This document shows positions 1 through 7,005 of a stretch of DNA of 10,682 nucleotides, piece by piece. The notes below the pieces were generated by a model that was given only the letters and a program-made list of their open reading frames with translations, had not been told where the DNA came from and ran no database searches. Within the stretch, counting starts at the first letter, position 1, and every line of letters begins with the position of its first letter. Location: contig CABRWN010000059.1 of assembly GCA_902474645.1 (NCBI GenBank), forward strand, positions 1-10,682, written 5' to 3'. A program made the position numbers and the translations under genes. Origin of the DNA: an uncultured Collinsella sp. (lineage in GTDB: Bacteria; Actinomycetota; Coriobacteriia; Coriobacteriales; Coriobacteriaceae).

Positions 1-438
1 GGCGGTATGCTGCCCAACTTCGTCACCATCCGCTCCCGCATCAACCGCATGGAGGAGCTCGAGGCTATGGTCGAGGACGGCCGCATGGCTGTTCTGCCCA
101 AGAAGGAGCAGGCCGTGCTCGGCAAGGAGCTCACCAAGCTCCAGACCAACCTCGGTGGCGCCCGCGACATGAAGGGTCTGCCCCAGGCTCTCTTCGTCAT
201 CGACACCAAGCGCGAGGAGAACGCCATCAAGGAGGCTCAGCGCCTGAACATCCCCGTCGTCGCTCTGATCGACACCAACTCCGATCCCGACGAGGTCGAG
301 TACGGCATCCCCTGCAACGATGACGCTATCTCCGCTGTCACCCTTATGTGCGAGCTCATGGCTGACGCCTGCCTCGCTGGCTCCGGCAAGGAGCAGGTCT
401 CCGAGGCCGAGATGGCCGCTGAGCCCAAGGCCGAGTAA
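1..438 (+). CDS. rpsB: 30S ribosomal protein S2, C-terminal part (5' end outside window)
   Basis: Ribosomal protein S2 of the small subunit, needed for assembly and for binding of S1 and mRNA at the platform. The frame is open from base 1 and begins in the Gly-Gly-Met-Leu segment that in E. coli S2 lies near residue 98, so roughly the first 97 residues are missing; the ATG at 7 is internal and not the start. Family landmarks in order are LGGARDMKGLPQALFVID, AIKEAQRLNIPVVALIDTNS and the Asn-Asp-Asp-Ala-Ile segment near residue 107 of the visible part. The usual Gly before NDDA is Cys here (IPCNDDA). A short acidic tail (EAEMAAEPKAE) ends the protein, as is common in S2. tsf follows after 45 nt with no terminator between, so the two are probably cotranscribed, as in most bacteria. 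Confidence 0.97.
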   Translation, partial: GGMLPNFVTIRSRINRMEELEAMVEDGRMAVLPKKEQAVLGKELTKLQTNLGGARDMKGLPQALFVIDTKREENAIKEAQRLNIPVVALIDTNSDPDEVEYGIPCNDDAISAVTLMCELMADACLAGSGKEQVSEAEMAAEPKAE

Positions 439-483
439 ATCAGTCTTAGTTAATTCTTTTTCATCTCTTTGAAAGGAACCACA

Positions 484-1353
484 ATGGCCCAGATTACCGC
501 CGCTATGGTCAAGCAGCTCCGCGAGATGACCGACTCCCCGATGATGGAGTGCAAGAAGGCTCTCGTCGAGGCTGACGGCGACATGGACGCCGCTGTCGAC
601 GTTCTGCGCAAGAACGGCCTTGCCAAGGCTGCCAAGAAGGCTGGCCGCGAGACCAACGAGGGCGCTGTCGCCGCGTTCGTCTCCGAGGATGGCAAGACCG
701 GCGCTCTGCTCGAGCTCTCCTGCGAGACCGACTTTGTTGGCTCCAACGCCAAGTTCACCGGCTTTGCTTCCAAGGTCGCTGAGGTTGTCGCTACCACCGA
801 GCCTGCTGACGTCGACGCTCTGCTCGAGAAGCCGATGGGCGAGGAGACTGTTTCCTCCGAGCTCACCGAGATGATTCACATCATGGGCGAGAACATGAAG
901 ATCTCCCGCTTCGCTGCCCGCAAGGCTGAGAACGGCGCGCTCGCTTCTTACATCCACATGGGTGGTAAGATTGGCGTCCTCGTCGAGTTTGCTTTCGAGA
1001 AGGCCGAGACCGCTCAGGCTGAGTCCTTCAAGACCTTCGCTCACGACGTTGCCCTTCAGGTTGCCGCCGTCGCCCCGATTTGTGCTACCCGCGATCAGGT
1101 TCCGGCCGAGACCGTCGAGCACGAGAAGCAGATCTACATGGCCCAGGCTGCCGAGTCCGGCAAGCCCGAGGCCATTCAGGAGAAGATGGCTGTCGGCCGT
1201 CTGGAGAAGTTTTACAAGCAGTCCGTGCTCACCGAGCAGGAGTTCATCAAGGACAGCTCCCTCACCATCAAGAAGTACGCTGAGCAGGTCTCCAAGGAGC
1301 TCGGCGACACTATTACCGTCGTTGCCTTTGACCGTCTGGTCCGTGGCGAGTAA
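484..1353 (+). CDS. tsf: Translation elongation factor Ts
   Basis: EF-Ts is the cytosolic guanine nucleotide exchange factor that recharges EF-Tu with GTP. The 289-residue product is close to the usual length (E. coli 283). The N-terminal UBA-like domain (residues about 1-55) contains MVKQLREMTDSPMMECKKAL and GLAKAAKKAGR. The EF-Tu contact motif Thr-Asp-Phe-Val is at residues 82-85, followed by the two core subdomains. I chose ATG 484 because GAAAGGA at 471-477 sits about 6 nt upstream; a TTG at 469 in the same frame would overlap that site. The gene lies between rpsB and a strong terminator at 1376-1411, so it is the last gene of its transcript. Codon use is strongly biased to C-ending codons, in line with high expression. 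Nothing unusual is seen. Confidence 0.97.
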   Translation: MAQITAAMVKQLREMTDSPMMECKKALVEADGDMDAAVDVLRKNGLAKAAKKAGRETNEGAVAAFVSEDGKTGALLELSCETDFVGSNAKFTGFASKVAEVVATTEPADVDALLEKPMGEETVSSELTEMIHIMGENMKISRFAARKAENGALASYIHMGGKIGVLVEFAFEKAETAQAESFKTFAHDVALQVAAVAPICATRDQVPAETVEHEKQIYMAQAAESGKPEAIQEKMAVGRLEKFYKQSVLTEQEFIKDSSLTIKKYAEQVSKELGDTITVVAFDRLVRGE

Positions 1354-1375
1354 ATAAGCTCTTGTAGCTGGTAAT

Positions 1376-1411
1376 GAGCAGGCTGTGGGTTTTACTCACA
1401 GCCTGCTTTTT
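1376..1411 (+). terminator. Intrinsic terminator of rpsB-tsf
   Basis: A perfect 10-bp stem (GCAGGCTGTG at 1378-1387 with CACAGCCTGC at 1397-1406) has a 9-nt loop and is followed by TTTTT at 1407-1411. A1377 can pair with T1407 to extend the stem. It lies 23 nt after the tsf stop and separates the highly expressed rpsB-tsf unit from the pyrH-proS series. Confidence 0.93.
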
Positions 1412-1432
1412 CATGGCTCTTCTTAGAGCCTT

Positions 1433-1441
1433 TGATAGAAT
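1433..1441 (+). promoter_or_regulatory. Candidate extended -10 promoter for pyrH-proS operon
   Basis: TGATAGAAT (1433-1441) matches the extended -10 form TGnTATAAT with one change in the hexamer (TAGAAT). No good -35 hexamer is seen 16-18 bp upstream (sequence near ATGGCT). A start site near 1448 would give a leader of about 24 nt before the pyrH TTG. It lies directly after the tsf terminator, where a promoter for the downstream series is expected. This rests on motif and position only. Confidence 0.5.
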
Positions 1442-1457
1442 GTTGAGAGTTCAATCT

Positions 1458-1465
1458 AAAGGAGG
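1458..1465 (+). promoter_or_regulatory. Ribosome binding site that fixes the pyrH TTG start
   Basis: AAAGGAGG is a near-perfect Shine-Dalgarno with 6 nt to the TTG at 1472. No in-frame ATG lies near the conserved beginning of UMP kinase, so this site decides the start. Confidence 0.9.
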
Positions 1466-1471
1466 ATCGCT

Positions 1472-2194
1472 TTGTCCGACATCCGATATAAACGCGTGCT
1501 TCTGAAGCTTTCCGGCGAAGCACTGATGGGCGACGGCCAATATGGCATCGACCCCAAGGTTACCGACCATCTTGCCAAGCAGGTCAAGGAGCTGCTCGCC
1601 GTTGGTCATGAGGTCGGCGTCGTTGTCGGCGGCGGCAATATTTTCCGCGGCCTGGCCGGCGCTGCCGGTGGCATGGAGCGTGCTCAGGCCGACTACATGG
1701 GCATGCTGGCAACCGTTATGAACGCGCTCGCCCTGCAGGATGCCTTCGAGCATAACGATGTTCCCTGCCGCGTGATGAGCGCTATCCAGATGAACGAGAT
1801 CTGCGAGCCCTATATTCGCCGTCGCGCCATCAACCACCTTTCCAAGGGCAACGTCGTTATTTTTGCCGCCGGTTCGGGCAATCCGTACTTTACGACCGAC
1901 ACCGCCGCTGCTCTTCGTGCGTGCGAGATCGGCGCCGAGATTCTGATTAAAGCCACCAAGGTTGACGGCATCTACGACAAGGATCCCGTCAAGTGCGCCG
2001 ATGCCGTCCGTTTTGACAAGATTACCTATCACGAGGTGCTCGTCCGCGGCCTGCAGGTTATGGATTCCACGGCTACGGCTCTGTGCCAGGATAACCGTAT
2101 GCCGATTTTGGTCCTCAACATCGATGGCGAGGACACCGTCAAGCGCGCGCTTTCGGGTGAGCCCGTCGGCACGCTCGTCTATCAGGAGGATTAA
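1472..2194 (+). CDS. pyrH: UMP kinase (uridylate kinase)
   Basis: Hexameric bacterial UMP kinase of the amino acid kinase fold. It phosphorylates UMP to UDP with ATP in de novo pyrimidine synthesis; in other bacteria it is controlled by GTP and UTP. The product is 240 residues, the normal length. Visible motifs are KLSGEAL at residues 12-18, the glycine loop GGGNIFRG at 53-60, FTTDTAAALRA in the middle and TKVDGIYDKDP in the nucleotide-binding half. The start is TTG, supported by AAAGGAGG 6 nt upstream; the reading MSDIRYKRVLLKLSGE matches the family's beginning. It is the first gene after the tsf terminator and the candidate promoter. The frr Shine-Dalgarno (AGGAGGA, 2184-2190) lies inside its last codons and frr begins 2 nt after its stop, so the pair is likely translationally coupled. 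Confidence 0.97.
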   Translation: MSDIRYKRVLLKLSGEALMGDGQYGIDPKVTDHLAKQVKELLAVGHEVGVVVGGGNIFRGLAGAAGGMERAQADYMGMLATVMNALALQDAFEHNDVPCRVMSAIQMNEICEPYIRRRAINHLSKGNVVIFAAGSGNPYFTTDTAAALRACEIGAEILIKATKVDGIYDKDPVKCADAVRFDKITYHEVLVRGLQVMDSTATALCQDNRMPILVLNIDGEDTVKRALSGEPVGTLVYQED

Positions 2195-2196
2195 GC

Positions 2197-2733
2197 ATGG
2201 CAGAGAACATCACCGCCCATATGGACAAGTCGCTCGAGTCCCTCAAGCATAACTTCTCCAAGGTTCGTACCGGCCGCGCCAATGCCAACATTCTGTCCGA
2301 CATCACCGTCGATTATTACGGTGTTCCCACGCCGGTCACGCAGGTTGCCGCCGTCAAGACCCCCGAGGCCCACATGCTGCTCATCGAGCCGTGGGACAAG
2401 GCACTCATCAACGCTATCGTCAAGGCCATCGGCGCTTCCGATCTGGGTATTACCCCCAACTCCGATGGCACCGTCGTTCGTCTTCCGTTCCCGGCTCCCA
2501 CTGAGGAGCGCCGTCGCGAGCTCGTCAAGGAGTGCCGCGAGTACGCCGAGCAGGCTAAGGTGTCTATCCGTAACATCCGTCGCGACTTCAACAACAAGCT
2601 CGAGCGCGATGAGGAGCTCACCGAGGACGATGTCCGTCGCGAGCAGGCCAAAGTCCAGAAGCACACCGATGAGTATGTCGCCAAGGTCGAGGAGCTTCTG
2701 AAGGAAAAAGAAGCCGAGGTCATGGAGATCTAA
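2197..2733 (+). CDS. frr: Ribosome recycling factor
   Basis: RRF acts with EF-G to split the post-termination ribosome into subunits. The 178-residue product is slightly shorter than E. coli RRF (185), the difference being at the N-terminus. The hallmark RTGRANA begins at residue 24 (R24, R27), followed by the hinge and beta domain (DYYGVPTPVTQVA, LLIEPWD, ASDLGITPNSDGTVVRLPFP) and the long C-terminal helix rich in Glu, Lys and Arg. ATG 2197 has AGGAGGA 6 nt upstream. The stop is only 1 nt from the GTG of uppS, so ribosomes ending frr are placed directly at the uppS start; this is notable because RRF itself governs what happens to such ribosomes. No unusual residues were noticed. Confidence 0.97.
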   Translation: MAENITAHMDKSLESLKHNFSKVRTGRANANILSDITVDYYGVPTPVTQVAAVKTPEAHMLLIEPWDKALINAIVKAIGASDLGITPNSDGTVVRLPFPAPTEERRRELVKECREYAEQAKVSIRNIRRDFNNKLERDEELTEDDVRREQAKVQKHTDEYVAKVEELLKEKEAEVMEI

Positions 2734-2734
2734 G

Positions 2735-3529
2735 GTGCAATACGACGAGCATAAACTGGTCGAGTACTTTGCCGACGCCCCTGCGGGCGTCGGTTTTTCC
2801 GACCTTGACCTCAATAACATTCCGCACCATATCTCGTGCATCATGGACGGTAACGGTCGTTGGGCCACGTCGCGCGGTCTTGCACGCACCGAGGGCCACA
2901 AGGCGGGTATCGTCTCCCTTCGCGAGATTATTACCGCCTGCGTGCGTCTGGGCGTCGACGTGCTTTCGGCCTATGCGTTTTCTACCGAAAACTGGAACCG
3001 CCCGCAACACGAGGTCAACGTCTTGATGCACCTGTTTGCCAAGACGTTTATCGACGAGCTGCCGCTTCTGAAGCGCGAAAACGTGCGCGTTGTCTTTTTG
3101 GGTGACATTTCCGCGCTGCCCAAGAAGACCCGCGACGTTTTTGAACGCGGTCTTGCCGAGTGCGCCAATCACACCGGCATGACGCTGGCGCTTGCCGTCA
3201 ACTACGGCGCGCGTGCCGAGATTACCCGCGCTGTCCGTCAGATCGCACTCGACGCAGCTGCCGGTAAGATCGATCCTGGCGCAATTGATGACGACATGGT
3301 GGCTTCCCACCTCTATACCGCCGGCCTTCCCGATCCTGAGCTTGTGATTCGCACTTCTGGTGAGCTGCGCCTTTCGAACTATCTGCTGTGGCAGGTGGCT
3401 TATTCCGAATTCTACGTCACCGATACCTATTGGCCCGACTTTGATCGCTGGGGCCTTGTCGACGCCATTTTGGCCTATCAGGGCCGTGACCGTAGGTTTG
3501 GTGGTCTGAGCAAGACCGAGGAGGCTTAA
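2735..3529 (+). CDS. uppS: Undecaprenyl diphosphate synthase (cis-prenyltransferase)
   Basis: It condenses isopentenyl diphosphate onto farnesyl diphosphate in cis to make the C55 carrier lipid for peptidoglycan and other wall polymers; the family is peripheral to the cytoplasmic membrane. The 264-residue product shows MDGNGRWA at 37-44 with catalytic Asp38 (E. coli Asp26), AYAFSTENWNRP, then RTSGELRLSN at 206-215 with Arg206, Arg212 and Ser214, and Glu225 (E. coli Glu213). Start GTG 2735 has GGAG (2724-2727) 7 nt upstream. The next in-frame ATG is the Met of MDGNG itself, so a later ATG start is impossible. This gives about 28 residues before the conserved core, longer than in E. coli. A perfect hairpin plus T5 lies within codons 13-22 (separate entry). 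GAGGAGG at the gene's end serves cdsA. Confidence 0.96.
   Translation: MQYDEHKLVEYFADAPAGVGFSDLDLNNIPHHISCIMDGNGRWATSRGLARTEGHKAGIVSLREIITACVRLGVDVLSAYAFSTENWNRPQHEVNVLMHLFAKTFIDELPLLKRENVRVVFLGDISALPKKTRDVFERGLAECANHTGMTLALAVNYGARAEITRAVRQIALDAAAGKIDPGAIDDDMVASHLYTAGLPDPELVIRTSGELRLSNYLLWQVAYSEFYVTDTYWPDFDRWGLVDAILAYQGRDRRFGGLSKTEEA
2772..2798 (+). terminator. Intrinsic-terminator-like hairpin inside uppS
   Basis: A perfect 9-bp GC-rich stem (CCGACGCCC at 2772-2780, GGGCGTCGG at 2785-2793) has a CTGC loop and is followed directly by TTTTT (2794-2798). It has every visible element of an intrinsic terminator but lies about 37-64 nt inside uppS, in the non-conserved N-terminal stretch. Translating ribosomes would normally keep it open. 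It may act as a polarity or attenuation point when uppS translation is poor, or it may be a coincidence of GC-rich codons. That the structure exists is certain; that it works is not shown. Confidence 0.55.
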
Positions 3530-3531
3530 TC

Positions 3532-4431
3532 GTGTCCGATCGTCCCAAGGCAACTGCTCCCAAAGCGCCTGCGCGCAAAGCTGCCACTGCGGGAGCGCCT
3601 GCGGCGAAGAGCGGAACCGGTACGTGGCTGGCGGGCTTTATTACCCGTGCCGCCGCCGGTATCGTCTACGCCGTTGTCTTTATCCTGTGCCTGGTTTTGG
3701 GTATCGTGCCCACGGCCATCTTTGTTTCTGTCATGAGCGGTCTGTGCTGCTATGAGTTTTTCCGTATGACAAGGCTCGATGGCAAGATGGCTAACGAGCG
3801 CATGGGTATCGCTGCCGCCGTACTCTTTCCGCTGTCGGCGTTGGGCGATTCGATGTTGCTGAATGCCCTGCTTTTTGCTCTGATGCTCGCTGTGGGCATT
3901 TGGTATGTCTGGTCGCCGCGTACCCGAATCTCTGATGTGGCCGTGACGCTCATGGGTCCCATTTACACTGGCTTTATGCTGTCGGCTATCGTGCTGCTGC
4001 GCGATGCCGTGCCCGGTTTTGCCGGCGCCCTGCTTTCGGTGGGCGTTTGCGCGTCCCTTTGGGTCTCCGATTCGTTTGCCTACATCGTGGGCAGCCGTAT
4101 CGGCAAGCATAAGATGGTTCCCAAGATCTCTCCCAAAAAGAGCTGGGAGGGGTTTGTCGGCGGCATCCTGGGCTCGGTTTTGATTTGGCTCATCCTGTGG
4201 GCGACGCACCTCTACAAGCTCAGCCTGCCCTATGCGCTGCTGTGCGGCGTGGTCGTGTCCATTCTGGGCGTTATCGGCGACCTTATCGAGTCGCGCATCA
4301 AGCGCGGTGTGGGCGTCAAGGATTCCGGTAACCTTATCCCGGGCCACGGCGGCATGCTCGATCGAAGCGATTCGCTTATCTTCGGCTGCATCACCGCGCA
4401 GCTGATGCTGATGATCGGAGGCGTGCTGTAA
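3532..4431 (+). CDS. cdsA: Phosphatidate cytidylyltransferase (CDP-diglyceride synthase)
   Basis: Integral membrane enzyme that makes CDP-diacylglycerol from phosphatidate and CTP, the branch point for bacterial phospholipids. The 299-residue product has a polar Ala/Lys/Pro-rich tail (residues about 5-30), then roughly eight hydrophobic segments (near 42-68, 92-105, 108-126, 138-156, 162-178, 208-224, 233-250 and 281-298). The region WVSDSFAYIVGSRIGKHK (177-194) with SPKKSWEG is typical. The C-terminal family signature runs from Ser254 to Asp280 and includes KR at 257-258, KD at 263-264, HGG at 272-274 and DRSD at 277-280; it fits except for Ser279, where a hydrophobic residue or Thr is usual. 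GTG 3532 follows GAGGAGG (3518-3524) by 7 nt. The stop overlaps the dxr start by one base (TAATG), so the two are translationally coupled. Confidence 0.95.
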   Translation: MSDRPKATAPKAPARKAATAGAPAAKSGTGTWLAGFITRAAAGIVYAVVFILCLVLGIVPTAIFVSVMSGLCCYEFFRMTRLDGKMANERMGIAAAVLFPLSALGDSMLLNALLFALMLAVGIWYVWSPRTRISDVAVTLMGPIYTGFMLSAIVLLRDAVPGFAGALLSVGVCASLWVSDSFAYIVGSRIGKHKMVPKISPKKSWEGFVGGILGSVLIWLILWATHLYKLSLPYALLCGVVVSILGVIGDLIESRIKRGVGVKDSGNLIPGHGGMLDRSDSLIFGCITAQLMLMIGGVL

Positions 4432-5618
4432 TGTCCTTCCAGACGACGTATGGCCCCGATGGACGTCTCCGTGTTGCCATCCTGGGCTGTACGGGCTCTA
4501 TCGGCACTCAGGCGCTCGATGTGTGCCGCCAGCATGCCGATCTCCTGCAGGTGACGGCGCTGTCCGTTAACTCCAGTACCTCCGAGCTCGTTGCCGCTGC
4601 CCGCGAGTTCTCGGTTCCGGCGGTTGCCGTGGCCGATGTCGCTCATGGCGATGACGCCGTGCTGCAGGAGCTGCCCGAGGGAACGAAGCTTGGCGTTGGC
4701 GCGCAAGCGGTTTGCGAGCTCGCGCGTCGCGACGATGTCGACTGCGTGCTCGTCGCTATTGTGGGCGCCGCCGGTCTCGAGGCGAGCCATGCGGCCTTGA
4801 CCTCAAATAAGCGCCTTGCCCTTGCCAACAAGGAGTCCCTCGTCGTCGGTGGCGACTTGCTTATGCCGTTGGCGCAACCGGGCCAGCTTATTCCAGTCGA
4901 TTCTGAGCACTCCGCCATCTACCAGTGCTATCTGGGGGAGAACCCACGCGAGGCTCATTGTATTTGGCTCACCTGCTCGGGCGGTCCGTTCTTTGGCCGC
5001 ACGCGCGACGAGCTCGATCGCGTGACGCGCGCCGATGCCCTCGCACATCCCACGTGGGCCATGGGTGCAAAGATCACCATTGACTCCGCCACCCTCATGA
5101 ACAAGGGCCTGGAGCGCATTGAGGCCATGCATCTGTTTAATTGCGACCTCGATTTCATTAACGTGGTCGTGCAGCGTCAGTCCAAGATTCACTCTATGGT
5201 CGAGTTCGCCGACGGCTCTGTGATGGCGCATCTCGGTGCTTCCGACATGCGTATTCCCATCCAGTTCGCGTTCTCGTATCCCGAGCGTTGGGATACCCCA
5301 GCGCCTCGTATCGATTTCCGCGAGCTGGGGCAGCTCACGTTTGATGCTGCCGACATGGATACCTTCCGCTGTCTGGCACTGGCCGAGCGTGCCGGCAAGA
5401 CGGGTGGCACCATGCCGTGCGTGCTCAATGCCGCCAACGAGGTCGCCGTTGATGCCTTCCTGCACGATGGCTGCAGCTTTACCGATATCGATCGCATTGT
5501 GGAATCCTGCATGGATGCCCACGATATGCAGGCAGTCGATTCGTTTGAGCAGCTTCGCGACATCGATGCGTGGGCGCGTGAAAAAGCTGCGCAGGTGCTC
5601 GCCGCAACCCGTTCCTAA
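4431..5618 (+). CDS. dxr: 1-deoxy-D-xylulose 5-phosphate reductoisomerase
   Basis: Second enzyme of the MEP (non-mevalonate) isoprenoid pathway: it converts DXP to MEP with NADPH and a divalent metal, in the cytosol. The 395-residue product is of normal length. Visible are the NADPH loop GCTGSIG (19-25), ANKES (132-136), metal ligands Asp157 and Glu159 in VDSEHSA, Ser183 in the SGG turn, His206 and Trp209 in HPTWAMG, and Asn224, Lys225, Glu228 in LMNKGLE, all at an offset of 3 or of 7 from E. coli numbering. One oddity: the usual HPQS before IHSM reads QRQS (248-251), while His254 is kept. ATG 4431 overlaps the cdsA stop by one base and has GGAGG at 4417-4421. Together with ispG downstream it supplies precursor for UppS. 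Confidence 0.96.
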   Translation: MSFQTTYGPDGRLRVAILGCTGSIGTQALDVCRQHADLLQVTALSVNSSTSELVAAAREFSVPAVAVADVAHGDDAVLQELPEGTKLGVGAQAVCELARRDDVDCVLVAIVGAAGLEASHAALTSNKRLALANKESLVVGGDLLMPLAQPGQLIPVDSEHSAIYQCYLGENPREAHCIWLTCSGGPFFGRTRDELDRVTRADALAHPTWAMGAKITIDSATLMNKGLERIEAMHLFNCDLDFINVVVQRQSKIHSMVEFADGSVMAHLGASDMRIPIQFAFSYPERWDTPAPRIDFRELGQLTFDAADMDTFRCLALAERAGKTGGTMPCVLNAANEVAVDAFLHDGCSFTDIDRIVESCMDAHDMQAVDSFEQLRDIDAWAREKAAQVLAATRS

Positions 5619-5643
5619 CCCATAAGGATTGCTTTTTCGTTTT

Positions 5644-7005
5644 ATGGATACTGCTCTGAGCGTTCTTTCATCGGTCTTTTGGGGCCTGCTGATGCTTTCC
5701 GTCCTCGTGTTTTTGCACGAGGGCGGCCACTTTTTGGCGGCACGTGCTTGCGGCGTCCGTGTGACCGAGTTCTTTTTGGGCCTGCCGTGCCGCTTTGACA
5801 TCCATTACACGTCGCGTCGCATTGGAACCAAGTTTGGCGTGACCCCGCTGCTGCTGGGTGGCTACGCTGCCATCTGCGGTATGGATCCGACCGATGTCTC
5901 GTGCGCCGATCGCGTGCTCGCGGCTGTCTATCGTCATGGTCGCGTGACCGTGGCCGACCTTGCTGTCGAGCTCGAGCTTTCCGAGGAGGATGTGCTCGAG
6001 GCTTGTGCTCTGTTGCTGGGCTGGGGCTCCATCGCACCTTGGTATGAGGAAGGGGAGAAGCCCTTACCGAGCTACTATCCCACCAAGTATCAGACGCTGC
6101 CGCGAGACGCGGCGGGCTACACCACCTTTGACGGCCGCCGGTTCGCTCGAGAGCATGCGACTGCCGTGGGCGATGTGTGGGAGCTGCCGTGCGGCGAGGC
6201 TGATTTCTTGGCGCAAGAGCGTTCGCACACTTATCTTGGCCAGGGTTTTCTCAAGCGCGCCTTTATGCTGCTCGCGGGCATTCTCGTCAATATCCTGACG
6301 GGTTTTTTGCTCCTTATGAGCATCTATTCCATTGCGGGTGTCACCGTGCCGATGGATACCAACGTGATCGGTCAGGTTGACGAGGGGTCTATTGCCGCCA
6401 AGGCGGGTATCGAGGCCGGAGATGCGATCCTTTCGGTCGACGGTGTCTCATGTTCCACTTGGATGGACGTCTACGATGCTATCGGCAAGGCCGCCGGTAA
6501 GGACGATATCGCCATTGAGTATGAGCGTGACGGCAAGCAGCATTCGACCTCGGTTGCGCTCAAAGAGGACGAGCGGTTAGGTGTGTATGCTTCTACGGAG
6601 GTAGTCCGTTTGGACCCCATCACCTCGGCGCGTCTGTCATTCTCCTATGTTGTGCAGACCGCGGATGGCGTTATGCGCCTACTCCAGCCGCAGCATACGA
6701 TGGAGATTCTCGACCAGTCCTCGTCGATCGTGGGCATCAGCGTCATGTCCTCTCAGGCGGCTGCTGCCGGCCCCGTAACGTTCCTGTCGTTTGCAGCGCT
6801 CATCTCATTCTCGCTGGGCTTTATGAACTTGCTGCCCATTCCGCCGCTCGACGGGGGAAAGCTGGTTATCGAGATCATCCAAATGGTCGCCGGTCGCGAG
6901 CTGCCACTCAAGGTGCAGACAATCGTCAGCTATGTCGGCATCGCGCTCTTTGCGCTGCTGTTTGTTTATATGCTTCGTTCCGACGTCCTTCGATTTATTT
7001 TGTAG
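5644..7005 (+). CDS. rseP: RseP/RasP-type site-2 intramembrane zinc metalloprotease with inserted winged-helix-like segment
   Basis: Membrane-embedded protease of the site-2 family (M50), which in other bacteria cuts anti-sigma factors and leftover signal peptides within the membrane. From ATG 5644 it has 453 residues. The first membrane helix carries the zinc motif HEGGH (25-29). LLLGGYAAI (about 71-79) fits the membrane-edge strand. A segment of roughly 110 residues follows; its first part (88-131) looks like a winged-helix fold. Then come a second helix with AGILVN (211-216, where AGPxxN is usual), one PDZ domain (about 236-300), and NLLPIPPLDGG (395-405) with the third zinc ligand Asp403. 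The start is uncertain: AAGGA (5624-5628) is 15 nt from this ATG, and the only alternative, TTG 5629, directly abuts it. Its substrate is not visible here. Confidence 0.9.
   Translation: MDTALSVLSSVFWGLLMLSVLVFLHEGGHFLAARACGVRVTEFFLGLPCRFDIHYTSRRIGTKFGVTPLLLGGYAAICGMDPTDVSCADRVLAAVYRHGRVTVADLAVELELSEEDVLEACALLLGWGSIAPWYEEGEKPLPSYYPTKYQTLPRDAAGYTTFDGRRFAREHATAVGDVWELPCGEADFLAQERSHTYLGQGFLKRAFMLLAGILVNILTGFLLLMSIYSIAGVTVPMDTNVIGQVDEGSIAAKAGIEAGDAILSVDGVSCSTWMDVYDAIGKAAGKDDIAIEYERDGKQHSTSVALKEDERLGVYASTEVVRLDPITSARLSFSYVVQTADGVMRLLQPQHTMEILDQSSSIVGISVMSSQAAAAGPVTFLSFAALISFSLGFMNLLPIPPLDGGKLVIEIIQMVAGRELPLKVQTIVSYVGIALFALLFVYMLRSDVLRFIL

Noticed and set aside
469..483. TTG at 469 as start of tsf
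   Set aside because: It overlaps the Shine-Dalgarno GAAAGGA; ATG 484 is correctly spaced and gives the family's typical N-terminus.
962..1357. Arg/Ser/Pro-rich open frames overlapping tsf and other genes on the + strand
   Set aside because: These are out-of-frame readings of GC-rich genes with no start signals and low-complexity products.
2720..5801. Further long - strand open frames at 2720-3553, 3526-4347 and 4803-5801
   Set aside because: All three are in register with uppS, cdsA and dxr respectively, so they are mirror images of biased codon use. The + strand products are clear conserved enzymes.
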